A DNA stretch of 64,000 nt. It comes from Dehalobacter sp. 12DCB1 (lineage in GTDB: Bacteria; Bacillota; Desulfitobacteriia; Desulfitobacteriales; Syntrophobotulaceae). Positions 58,084-64,000 of the stretch are shown piece by piece. Where the stretch lies: NCBI RefSeq assembly GCF_004343605.1, contig NZ_POSF01000014.1, positions 186,001-250,000 of the forward strand. Reading direction: 5' to 3'. How positions within the stretch are numbered: position 1 is the first letter of the stretch; each line of letters begins with the position of its first letter. The notes beneath the pieces were generated by a model. The model ran no database searches. It worked only from the letters and a program-made list of their open reading frames with translations, and was not told the origin of the DNA. A program made the position numbers and the translations under genes.

Positions 58084-58801
58084 CACCGCCCATCAGTCCA
58101 GCAATCCAGTCGTCAACCAGCGCATTACCTTTTTTCCCCTCTTCCAGCTTCTGTCTTTCCAGTCTCAGCCTGTTCAGAGCTTCGATGCACCGGGTTTTCT
58201 TAGCCTGGACGCGTGTTAGTTCCGCCTCAAGCTTCTGGATAACCTCAAATATGGATATAGTCCGGGTTGTGGTTTCGACCTGAGTCTGTTGATTGTCATA
58301 AACGACATTACCCTTGATTTCCAGCTTCCGAGACACGACGCTTTCCAGTGCCAGACCGCCCTGGGCGTCTTTCTTTCCCTGGATGCTTTTCATCAACCGG
58401 CGTTCGCGCACGGAGAGAAGGGCTATCTGCTCTTGCAAAAGCTGTTCTTCCTCATACTGCATGTCAGCAAGCATAGCCCGTTCATCATCGTCGAGTGTGT
58501 CCCAGTAGATTTTTTCATAAACTCCATGCTTGAAATTATTCTTATTGCCCTCAGGAGCACCATGGCCAGCAGCGTTTTTATTACCTTGCTGACCTCCACG
58601 CTTTTTGGTAACGTTACTTTTCTTTTTATCTTTTCCTTTTGGTAACGTTACTTTATCCCACCCGTCCTGATTCTTCCATTTCCTGACCTGGGTTTCCGAT
58701 ACTCCAATCTCTGCGGCTATGTCCTTGAGCAAGCGGTTTTTCCCCGAGGCAAGCCACAGCTCATGAGCTTTTTCTCTATTAGGGCTTCTTGCTCTTGGCA
58801 C
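58031..58801 (-). CDS. xtmA: terminase small subunit (PBSX XtmA type)
   Basis: 256 residues. N-terminal helix-turn-helix for pac/cos recognition: NREKAHELWLASGKNRLLKD, IAAEIGVSETQVRKWKNQDG. Basic linker VTKKRGGQQGNKNAAGHGAP, then ERAMLADMQYEEEQLLQEQI and KAQTRVQAKKTR-like helices for oligomer formation. The very acidic end (DDCDDDEDFNEEDEEKL) contacts the large subunit. It overlaps that gene by about 53 bases. Confidence 0.9.
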   Translation of the reverse strand: MPRARSPNREKAHELWLASGKNRLLKDIAAEIGVSETQVRKWKNQDGWDKVTLPKGKDKKKSNVTKKRGGQQGNKNAAGHGAPEGNKNNFKHGVYEKIYWDTLDDDERAMLADMQYEEEQLLQEQIALLSVRERRLMKSIQGKKDAQGGLALESVVSRKLEIKGNVVYDNQQTQVETTTRTISIFEVIQKLEAELTRVQAKKTRCIEALNRLRLERQKLEEGKKGNALVDDWIAGLMGGDDCDDDEDFNEEDEEKL

Positions 58802-58854
58802 ATCACCACCTCATCTCATTTGCTGAATTCGTTTGAACCGGAAAATTACATGGA

Positions 58855-59865
58855 TCACGTGCAATCAAGCCATTGTTTGGCGACCTCTGCGGCGATAAGT
58901 TTCATCATCAAAGGAGGAACACTCATTCCGCAGACGTATTGCACATCTTGTCCATTAAAATTGTAATTGTATGGGAATGTTTGACAGTTAATAATATCGG
59001 CATCAGAGAACAGGCTATCATCATATGCCCGATAAAGACTTCCGCCGGCTGTAATTGTCGGAGCGACCACATTATCCCATACGATCGGATTGTTAAAACC
59101 AGATTTCTTTTGAAAAATTCGCTCGTTAATATCGGCAATACAGGTATCTGTGCTGATCTTTTGCTTTAGAAGTTCTTTTGTTTGCGGTGATACCGGCTTA
59201 CCCTTTGCGGAGCGAATAGTTCCAAAGGCAACCGTGGATTCATCAAAGTTTAATTTAAGCTTCGGATAATCCAACTCTTTCCGATGCCCGATGAAAAATA
59301 CACGTTCTCTGCGCTGCGGAACTCCCATTTTGGCCGAGTTCAGGCAAAATATCTGGGTTTTGTATTCCCCTTTTTCCAATTGGGATAAAATCTCATTCAC
59401 ATAGCCCTTGGCCTTCCCCAGCACCAGACCTTTAACATTTTCCGCGATAAATACTTTAGCTCTCAATTTCACCAGCAGCTTAATGTATTCAAAGAAAAGA
59501 TCATCTAAGGTTTGAGCTGCTTGCCCTTCCCGAAAGTGCTTTGTTTTACCCCATCCCTCTTCTCTCTCTCCGGCAATAGAGAAAACACTGCAGGGTGGCG
59601 AGCCATCCAAAATGTCCAGGGAATATAATTCCTCAGGAAGATCATCAAGGTTGACAAATTTGCGAATATCCATCAGATAAGAGTATTTAGGATGATGGTT
59701 GGCTTTGTACATTTCTGCGATTTTAGCGTCGATTTCGCAATTCCCGATTACATCATAGCCAGCCAGCTTATATCCCATACTAGAACCGCCACCACATGAG
59801 AAGGTAGAAAAAACCTTATAGCCGTTGCGGGGAATATTTTCGATATCCCTTAAGCTCCATTCCAT
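58855..59865 (-). CDS. prophage cytosine-C5 DNA methyltransferase
   Basis: 336 residues from the ATG at 59865 (GAGG seven bases upstream). All key motifs: I FSTFSCGGGSSMGYKLAGYD, IV DGSPPCSVFSIAG with the catalytic Pro-Cys, VI IAENVKGLV, VIII QRRERVFFIGHR, and X GQDVQYVCGMSVPPLMMKLI. The target-recognition part is short. No restriction enzyme lies nearby, so it is a stand-alone phage enzyme, probably protecting phage DNA from host restriction or marking its genome. Confidence 0.92.
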   Translation of the reverse strand: MEWSLRDIENIPRNGYKVFSTFSCGGGSSMGYKLAGYDVIGNCEIDAKIAEMYKANHHPKYSYLMDIRKFVNLDDLPEELYSLDILDGSPPCSVFSIAGEREEGWGKTKHFREGQAAQTLDDLFFEYIKLLVKLRAKVFIAENVKGLVLGKAKGYVNEILSQLEKGEYKTQIFCLNSAKMGVPQRRERVFFIGHRKELDYPKLKLNFDESTVAFGTIRSAKGKPVSPQTKELLKQKISTDTCIADINERIFQKKSGFNNPIVWDNVVAPTITAGGSLYRAYDDSLFSDADIINCQTFPYNYNFNGQDVQYVCGMSVPPLMMKLIAAEVAKQWLDCT

Positions 59866-59874
59866 GGTCATACC

Positions 59875-60369
59875 TCAATAGAGAAAGCCGCAACGGGGGC
59901 ATTTATGCTCAAATGCCTCATTACTAAATTTCTCTAAGTCTATTTCTCCGATTTCCTCCAGTGCCTGTTCGCCTTTAAGGATGATTTTCTCAATTTCTTT
60001 CCCTACAAAGCCTGTAATTTCTGCCAGACCTTCTAATGCTAGTTCATCTAGGAGAACTGCGAGCTTTTCCATATCCCACCGGCCGCTGATTTTGTTCAAG
60101 GCAATATTCAGAGCCTTCTCACGTTTGTCATCAATGTTTACAACAACACAGTCCACTTCAGTGTAACCAAGGTCTTTTAACACCTTATGGCTTTGATCTC
60201 CGCCGACTATATTCCCTGTTCCCTCATTCCAAACAATAGGCCGCACAAATCCGAACTGCTGAATGCTTTGCTTTATTTTTTCATAATCCGGGTCTCCCGG
60301 CCGTAAATCATCCCGAGGGTTATACGAGGCAGAATTTAATTCACTGATTTTTTTCTTCTCGATTTTCAT
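59875..60369 (-). CDS. ParB/Srx-like nuclease-fold protein with C-terminal zinc ribbon
   Basis: 164 residues. ParB N-terminal-like fold: ISELNSASYNPRDDLRPGDP, GFVRPIVWNEGTGNIVGGDQ, LGYTEVDCVVVNIDDKREKA and LNIALNKISGRWD. This is the type often fused to or next to phage DNA methyltransferases. The last residues HKCPRCGFLY are a half zinc ribbon. Located directly before the methyltransferase gene; possibly targets or activates it. The start has AAAGGAG upstream. Confidence 0.85.
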   Translation of the reverse strand: MKIEKKKISELNSASYNPRDDLRPGDPDYEKIKQSIQQFGFVRPIVWNEGTGNIVGGDQSHKVLKDLGYTEVDCVVVNIDDKREKALNIALNKISGRWDMEKLAVLLDELALEGLAEITGFVGKEIEKIILKGEQALEEIGEIDLEKFSNEAFEHKCPRCGFLY

Positions 60370-60550
60370 GCAATGTCTCTCCTTTTATTTTCTTGGGGTT
60401 TTCTCCCCGGTTATCCCCGAAAACCCCACTGATTGGCGTTTCAGCTTCGGTTTTGGGAAGGCGGACGCATTGAGGGAAGAAGCAAACCTCAACGGTTCCG
60501 CCGGACTTTATTTTCCACACGCACTTAGCGCATAAATCCTCCTGTCTCAT
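60341..60550 (-). CDS. small Cys-rich prophage protein
   Basis: 69 residues from the ATG at 60550 (GGAGG five bases upstream). MRQEDLCAKCVWKIKSGGTV then EVCFFPQCVRLPKTEAETPI has two Cys pairs that could bind zinc; the remainder is polar and Glu/Lys-rich. It overlaps the ParB-like gene by 29 bases. No family recognised. It follows a terminator at 60564. Confidence 0.6.
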   Translation of the reverse strand: MRQEDLCAKCVWKIKSGGTVEVCFFPQCVRLPKTEAETPISGVFGDNRGENPKKIKGETLHENREEKNQ

Positions 60551-60563
60551 ATTTTCCTCCATT

Positions 60564-60596
60564 AAAAAAGCCGCCATCCCAGAGAAGGGTGACGGC
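60564..60596 (-). terminator. terminator between the late regulator and the ParB/methyltransferase genes
   Basis: GCCGCCATCCC (60570-60580) and GGGTGACGGC (60587-60596) with a six-base loop; on minus TTTTTT follows (complement of 60564-60569). It separates the early/regulatory transcript from the modification and packaging genes. Confidence 0.75.
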
Positions 60597-60684
60597 CTTG
60601 GCGTTTTGGCAATTAGAATTTTACGAGTTTACCATACCATAAGGGCAATTTGACAGTCAAGTGACGCAAAATTGACACCTGCAA

Positions 60685-61245
60685 TTATTCCTTTTTCAGC
60701 CCGTCAATGCCGAATATTAAAGCACTTAGCTTTTCTGTGGCTCTATCAATATCACGATAAACCGTACGTTCGTCAGTATGCTCGGCTGCTGCTATCTCTT
60801 TTACGGTTAGAATATCGTCTACTATATAAAGCGCCTTAATAACCCGGTACCTGCGGTCATCCTCCGGTTTATCCGAGCGGCTGCAGATGATTTCGTATAT
60901 ATTCAGCATTTCATCAATGTGCGTGATGATGATTCTGGTCCTGGCCACACTCCGCTTTATGCTTTCTACGAAGACCTCGCTTTCCGATGACGCTTCATAA
61001 ATCATATCTAAAATATCTATGGCGTTTTCATCTAATTGGGATTTCTCAAATATGGCGTTGGATGTATGCTCTTTAAACATACGATAGTTCCGCAGCAACA
61101 TCCGGGTATTTCTGAGACGCCTGTCATACCTTGACTTCTGAGCCTTTCTCTTCTCTTTGTCCAAGGTTTCCAGAGCTGCTCTCGCGCCGGCTTCAGCTGC
61201 AATTTTGATAATGTCAGCCTGTGCCGGTGGATGATTTTTAGCCAT
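60685..61245 (-). CDS. ArpU/XpaF1-like late transcription regulator
   Basis: 186 residues. A basic, helical body (KSRYDRRLRNTRMLLRNYRM, ESIKRSVARTRIIITHIDEM) ends in a sigma-4-like helix-turn-helix (ILTVKEIAAAEHTDERTVYR then DIDRATEKLSALIF). ArpU/RinA-type proteins turn on phage late genes from a promoter just before the packaging genes, which is where this gene lies. AAGGAGG precedes the ATG. Confidence 0.82.
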   Translation of the reverse strand: MAKNHPPAQADIIKIAAEAGARAALETLDKEKRKAQKSRYDRRLRNTRMLLRNYRMFKEHTSNAIFEKSQLDENAIDILDMIYEASSESEVFVESIKRSVARTRIIITHIDEMLNIYEIICSRSDKPEDDRRYRVIKALYIVDDILTVKEIAAAEHTDERTVYRDIDRATEKLSALIFGIDGLKKE

Positions 61246-61381
61246 AGCTTCCGCCCTCCTTTATATGATTGATAAATTTTACCTTTTTCGGTATACTGTT
61301 CTTAGGGTTTCGGGGAGAGCTGAAGTTCTCTCTTTTTTTTATGGCTTTTTGGATTTGAAATGTGAAGTTAATCACTGTTTG

Positions 61382-61654
61382 TTAAAGTATTTTAAGCCCT
61401 AATTTTTTGTAAAAAGCAACGAGGTTTTCGATACTGATACTATCCTCTCTTGGTCGGGCTTCAATCTGTATTTCTATGTTATATCCAGTTGCTCTGATTT
61501 CTCTTATAGCCAGCCGAATTAGGTTTTTTGCATGTCCTTTTTGTCGGTATTCCGGCTCAACATACAGATTGTAAATCAAAGCGGTATCATTGGCTTCGAT
61601 AGAGTAGAAACAGTATCCGTATTTGTTATGGATAAAGTTTTCATTTTCTTCCAT
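61382..61654 (-). CDS. small GNAT-type acetyltransferase
   Basis: 90 residues: YGYCFYSIEANDTALIYNLY, VEPEYRQKGHAKNLIRLAIR then IENLVAFYKKLGLKI. The VxPEYRxxGxAxxLI motif is the acetyl-CoA loop of GNAT enzymes, and VAFYKKLGLK the final strand-helix. Minimal version of the fold, missing the first strand pair. The target is unknown; small phage GNATs can modify host proteins or small molecules. Confidence 0.78.
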   Translation of the reverse strand: MEENENFIHNKYGYCFYSIEANDTALIYNLYVEPEYRQKGHAKNLIRLAIREIRATGYNIEIQIEARPREDSISIENLVAFYKKLGLKIL

Positions 61655-61669
61655 AAGCTCTAACCCCTT

Positions 61670-62053
61670 TTAACCGCCTATGGCCCTAGCAACATGCACC
61701 GTTTTCATATCGTCATCATGCAGCCCGAAAGGGAGCTCGGCGCCTTCAGGGAATACCCATAAATGGTACATACCTGCCTGATCTATCAGGCGGCTTTCAG
61801 CAGGGAATACCTCAATGGCGAGCACCTCTTTGCCAAAGAGTTCATTCTTAATCCGCTGTTTTTCCGCCCAGGGGATGTCCGTGTTATCGGCATTTCTGAT
61901 GCAGACGTGTTCGATTTCTCCCCAGGCGGTTTTTATCTTCCGGGACATGACGGCGTACTTATATCCTTCACGCCATGCGCGGTCAAGCTCGTTTACCCAA
62001 CCGTCACCGTATCCGCATTCTTTTGGGGATCGTTCTTTAATCCAGTTCGGCAT
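61670..62053 (-). CDS. phage protein, DUF7694-like
   Basis: 127 residues: YAVMSRKIKTAWGEIEHVCI, RNADNTDIPWAEKQRIKNEL, EVFPAESRLIDQAGMYHLWV and FPEGAELPFGLHDDDMKTVH. The pattern W-x-E-I-x-H-x-x-I-x-N, WxEKQxIKNEL, EVFPxESxLxDxxxMYHLWV is widespread in phages and is known to me as DUF7694. Function unknown. It overlaps the end of the next gene upstream by 61 bases, an unusually long overlap. Confidence 0.7.
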   Translation of the reverse strand: MPNWIKERSPKECGYGDGWVNELDRAWREGYKYAVMSRKIKTAWGEIEHVCIRNADNTDIPWAEKQRIKNELFGKEVLAIEVFPAESRLIDQAGMYHLWVFPEGAELPFGLHDDDMKTVHVARAIGG

Positions 62054-62907
62054 ATTAAATCACCTTCTTTGTTTATTCTCTTAAACGAGATAACCCATAC
62101 CCAAGGGTTTTGCTCCCAGGAGCCACGCTTGGCGTTGAGGCTGTCCCAAAGTTCCTTGTACTGAAACTGCGCGTATTGATAATTCCAGTTTTTAATGCTT
62201 TCGTGTGTTTCCGGATCAGGGTTCCGAATTTCATTGTCTGTATCAATACCTTCAGCGATAACGTCCTCAACCGTAATATCTTGCAACCTCTCCACCTTGA
62301 CGTCGGTAATCTGCAAGAAGAGCCGGCAGGCCTTCCGAGGCATGAAGATAGCGGGGAGCTTTTTTCGAAATTGCGCCTTATATTTTTGGAGTATGATATT
62401 GCCTGAAAACGGCTCTATTTTAACCGTGGTGTCTACATCAGCGAAGCTCACATCGAAATCGTCGGTTGTCCTATTACTCCGTAAGAATCGACCTTGCCAA
62501 GACCATGATGTTATCATTCCATCAGTAGGTGCATAATCACTTCTCTCCAGTTGCCAAATGTACCGCTTCCCTGTTTCTAGATCGACTATATCGAGTTTTG
62601 AGCTATGCTGCCTTTCTAAACCCTGAGCAATATATCTTTTACACTCGCTTATCCATGTTGTCTCCCGCACCCATAGAATGTCGCCCGGCTGGCCGTAAGG
62701 ACATTCCATGGGCAAGTCGCTGATCCGCGGCATTAATAACCCGCCAAAGTTCTTCCGCAACCATTTACCGTCGAGAAAATCATCCATAGTGTTTCCGGAC
62801 GGCTGTGGTATGACAATCCTTCTCGTCTTCCATTTGCGATCATTCATGATGGCCTGAACCATGGGGGTGGAATAAAGGATCGGTGTCTCTTTCATCTTAT
62901 TTTCCAT
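61993..62907 (-). CDS. phage ASCH/PUA-like protein
   Basis: 304 residues from the ATG at 62907; ATG at 62895 is an alternative. TPILYSTPMVQAIMNDRKWK, TRRIVIPQPSG, CPYGQPGDILWVRETTW, FMPRKACRLFLQITDVKVER, LQDITVEDVIAEGIDTDNEI and WEQNPWVWVISFKRI make up a very common phage ASCH-like fold. Such domains bind nucleic acids or modified nucleotides. The normal C-terminus is at FKRI; about 26 further residues (NKEGDLICRTGLKNDPQKNA) read into the next gene, so a recent loss of its stop is possible. Confidence 0.8.
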   Translation of the reverse strand: MENKMKETPILYSTPMVQAIMNDRKWKTRRIVIPQPSGNTMDDFLDGKWLRKNFGGLLMPRISDLPMECPYGQPGDILWVRETTWISECKRYIAQGLERQHSSKLDIVDLETGKRYIWQLERSDYAPTDGMITSWSWQGRFLRSNRTTDDFDVSFADVDTTVKIEPFSGNIILQKYKAQFRKKLPAIFMPRKACRLFLQITDVKVERLQDITVEDVIAEGIDTDNEIRNPDPETHESIKNWNYQYAQFQYKELWDSLNAKRGSWEQNPWVWVISFKRINKEGDLICRTGLKNDPQKNADTVTVG

Positions 62908-63049
62908 TCTGCTCACCACCGGTCTGGCTTGCGATTGCCTCGGAACATTCTATCGGCACTGTTGCGCTACAGTGCGGGCAGATCCAATCGTGGTAAGAAT
63001 CCGCCGAATAAACCGGTTGCTTACACCCCGGGCAGATACGTTTTTCCAT
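62897..63049 (-). CDS. 50-residue zinc-ribbon protein
   Basis: MEKRICPGCKQPVYSADSYH, DWICPHCSATVPIECSEAIA, SQTGGEQNGK. CPGC and CPHC form a zinc ribbon. GAGGGAG lies nine bases before the ATG at 63049, and the stop overlaps the start of the ASCH-like gene, as in real phage operons. Too short for many gene finders. Probably a small DNA- or protein-binding accessory. Confidence 0.7.
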   Translation of the reverse strand: MEKRICPGCKQPVYSADSYHDWICPHCSATVPIECSEAIASQTGGEQNGK

Positions 63050-63063
63050 TCTGATCAACTCCC

Positions 63064-63339
63064 TCAATAAGAATCTCTTATACGAAATTGGACTAAAGTA
63101 CAGTAATGTTGGGTACGTTCGTCGGCATAAACAAGTTCTCTCTTTACCTCACGCAATGAAACTGTATAGTGATTGTTATTGTCAAAGTCCTCTTCGATCT
63201 CGTTTATGCTTTTTTCAACATTTGCATTATGATCTTCAATTGAAACGGCTTCTGAATCTATGGCATATACAATTCCATGCCATTCGCCTTTTAAAATTTC
63301 AGATGGAACCGGTATCCTCGTAATTGTTTTATTATCCAT
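63064..63339 (-). CDS. hypothetical prophage early protein
   Basis: 91 residues, acidic: MDNKTITRIPVPSEILKGEW, HGIVYAIDSEAVSIEDHNAN, VEKSINEIEEDFDNNNHYTV and the tail RTQHYCTLVQFRIRDSY. No family recognised. GGAG precedes the ATG. It overlaps the next gene upstream by eight bases. Confidence 0.6.
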   Translation of the reverse strand: MDNKTITRIPVPSEILKGEWHGIVYAIDSEAVSIEDHNANVEKSINEIEEDFDNNNHYTVSLREVKRELVYADERTQHYCTLVQFRIRDSY

Positions 63340-63682
63340 TTTCTCCGTTACCTCCTAAATAATCTTTGTTACCATCTAAGGCTTTTATAAAATCTTCCGT
63401 GGTGTCATTTGCAAAAAGCCGTATTCCATTGTTCCCAAGAAATATTGCAATTGCTTCTCTCTGTTTTATGAGGTCATTATTCAGGCGGTCGATTTCTGCT
63501 AACAAAGCCGGAATATCAGTCCTAGCGTGGGTAGTAAATTCTGCGTCAGCGTGAACCCAAAAATCATTAACGACAAATACTCCATCGCCGTTACGCACTT
63601 CCGAACCGTCTCTATGCCACGGTCCCGGTGTCGCCTTCGCACATCGCTCCCGGATTGCATCAAGTTCTTGTTTGTCCATCAT
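63332..63682 (-). CDS. Ead/Ea22-like phage protein
   Basis: 116 residues: MMDKQELDAIRERCAKATPG then PWHRDGSEVRNGDGVFVVND and AEFTTHARTDIPALLAEIDR. RERCxxATPGPW near the start with FxxHARTDIPxLLxEIxRL later is the Ead/Ea22 signature of lambdoid and many other phages. Function unknown. GGAGG lies five bases upstream. Confidence 0.8.
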   Translation of the reverse strand: MMDKQELDAIRERCAKATPGPWHRDGSEVRNGDGVFVVNDFWVHADAEFTTHARTDIPALLAEIDRLNNDLIKQREAIAIFLGNNGIRLFANDTTEDFIKALDGNKDYLGGNGENG

Positions 63683-63860
63683 GATTACCTCCGTCCAGTC
63701 TTGGTAATTCCCAATATTTCTCCGGGATAGGGATACTTGATGTTATTCTTCTGTATTTATCGGTGTCTATTTTTTTCTTAAACCAATCAATCAAAAAACG
63801 GTCACCGGTTACTTTATCCTCAATTACACATAACCTGCTAGGATGTTTATACTCACTCAT
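63660..63860 (-). CDS. hypothetical prophage early protein
   Basis: 66 residues: MSEYKHPSRLCVIEDKVTGD, RFLIDWFKKKIDTDKYRRIT, SSIPIPEKYWELPRLDGGNH. GGAG precedes the ATG by ten bases. Overlaps the Ead-like gene by 23 bases. Unknown; the WFKKKIDTDKYRRI stretch is basic. Confidence 0.55.
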   Translation of the reverse strand: MSEYKHPSRLCVIEDKVTGDRFLIDWFKKKIDTDKYRRITSSIPIPEKYWELPRLDGGNHDGQTRT

Positions 63861-63866
63861 CCCCGA

Positions 63867-64000
63867 TCAACTCCCTTCAGTGGTTTTATTCCAAGTATAG
63901 ATGTCCGTCAGATGCGTATATTCTTTGCTGTCTATTTCTCTGACTTCGCCTTTCTGCTTAAAGTGATCGCGTATTCTTTCTGGCGTCGCAAGTGCGGCAG
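63867..64000 (-). CDS. hypothetical prophage protein, N-terminal part outside window
   Basis: Open from the right edge to the TGA at 63867-63869. The last residues read ALATPERIRDHFKQKGEVRE, IDSKEYTHLTDIYTWNKTTE, GS. No family recognised from this end. The following gene starts seven bases later, so it belongs to the same early operon. Confidence 0.5.
   Translation of the reverse strand, partial: AALATPERIRDHFKQKGEVREIDSKEYTHLTDIYTWNKTTEGS

Noticed and set aside
1..64000. CRISPR array, rRNA genes or replication origin
   Set aside because: No regularly spaced direct repeats, no rRNA sequence, no DnaA-box cluster seen; read by eye, so short or degenerate cases may be missed.

Overview
The window reads as chromosome of an anaerobic, motile, Gram-positive Clostridia-type bacterium. 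The best guess is the Desulfitobacterium / Dehalobacter / Desulfosporosinus group of the former Peptococcaceae. This rests on a four-gene Hnd-type [FeFe] hydrogenase, the Firmicute flagellar order flgM-flgN-flgK-flgL-DUF6470-fliW-csrA, a corrinoid-type methyltransferase neighbourhood and a PBSX-like prophage. The genus is inference; no rRNA or tRNA gene is present to settle it.

Layout. (1) 1-6.1 kb, minus strand: CDP-sugar genes rfbG (cut by the window edge) and rfbF, then three family-2 glycosyltransferases, two with TPR-like helical tails. They lie directly downstream of csrA, which suggests a flagellin or surface glycosylation island. (2) 6.1-15.4 kb: flagellar and chemotaxis genes. csrA, fliW, a DUF6470 gene, flgL, flgK, flgN and flgM are on minus; motA, motB, a YaaR-type gene and cheR are on plus; a Tat-exported M28 peptidase faces motB. 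(3) 15.4-17.05 kb: a class I cyclic-di-GMP (GEMM) riboswitch with a following terminator hairpin, ahead of an ArsB/NhaD-type ion transporter. (4) 17.05-21.1 kb, minus: hndABCD, a NAD(P)-linked [FeFe] hydrogenase. (5) 21.4-23.2 kb, minus: prepilin peptidase and three related small membrane proteins.

(6) 23.2-30 kb is a decayed accessory segment. It holds a 1.2-kb gene-free stretch with a structured RNA candidate ending in a strong terminator, the C-terminal stump of a PucR-type regulator, a STAS/SEC14-like protein, an MFS transporter, a URO-D/corrinoid-type methyltransferase, a frameshifted CobW-type GTPase pseudogene and an intact PucR-type activator. Copies of a 12-base word that reads as the end of guaA (coding ...EWE-stop) occur at 23.42 kb and 29.88 kb. 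I take these as attachment-site remnants.

(7) 29.9 kb to the right edge is one end of a PBSX-like, contractile-tailed prophage, transcribed mainly on minus. From right to left it holds small early genes, an ArpU-like late regulator, a ParB-like protein with a cytosine methyltransferase, terminase, portal, MuF, protease/scaffold, capsid, connectors, sheath, tube, a chaperone pair joined by a programmed -1 frameshift, tape measure, baseplate, a tail fibre ending in a seven-repeat probable beta-propeller, and lysis genes that include a lysin with two cysteine-peptidase domains. The left tip carries a regulatory and cargo region: a toxin-antitoxin pair, two XRE regulators and five small plus-strand genes of unknown function. 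The integrase is not in the window and should lie beyond the right edge, next to guaA if the attachment model is right.
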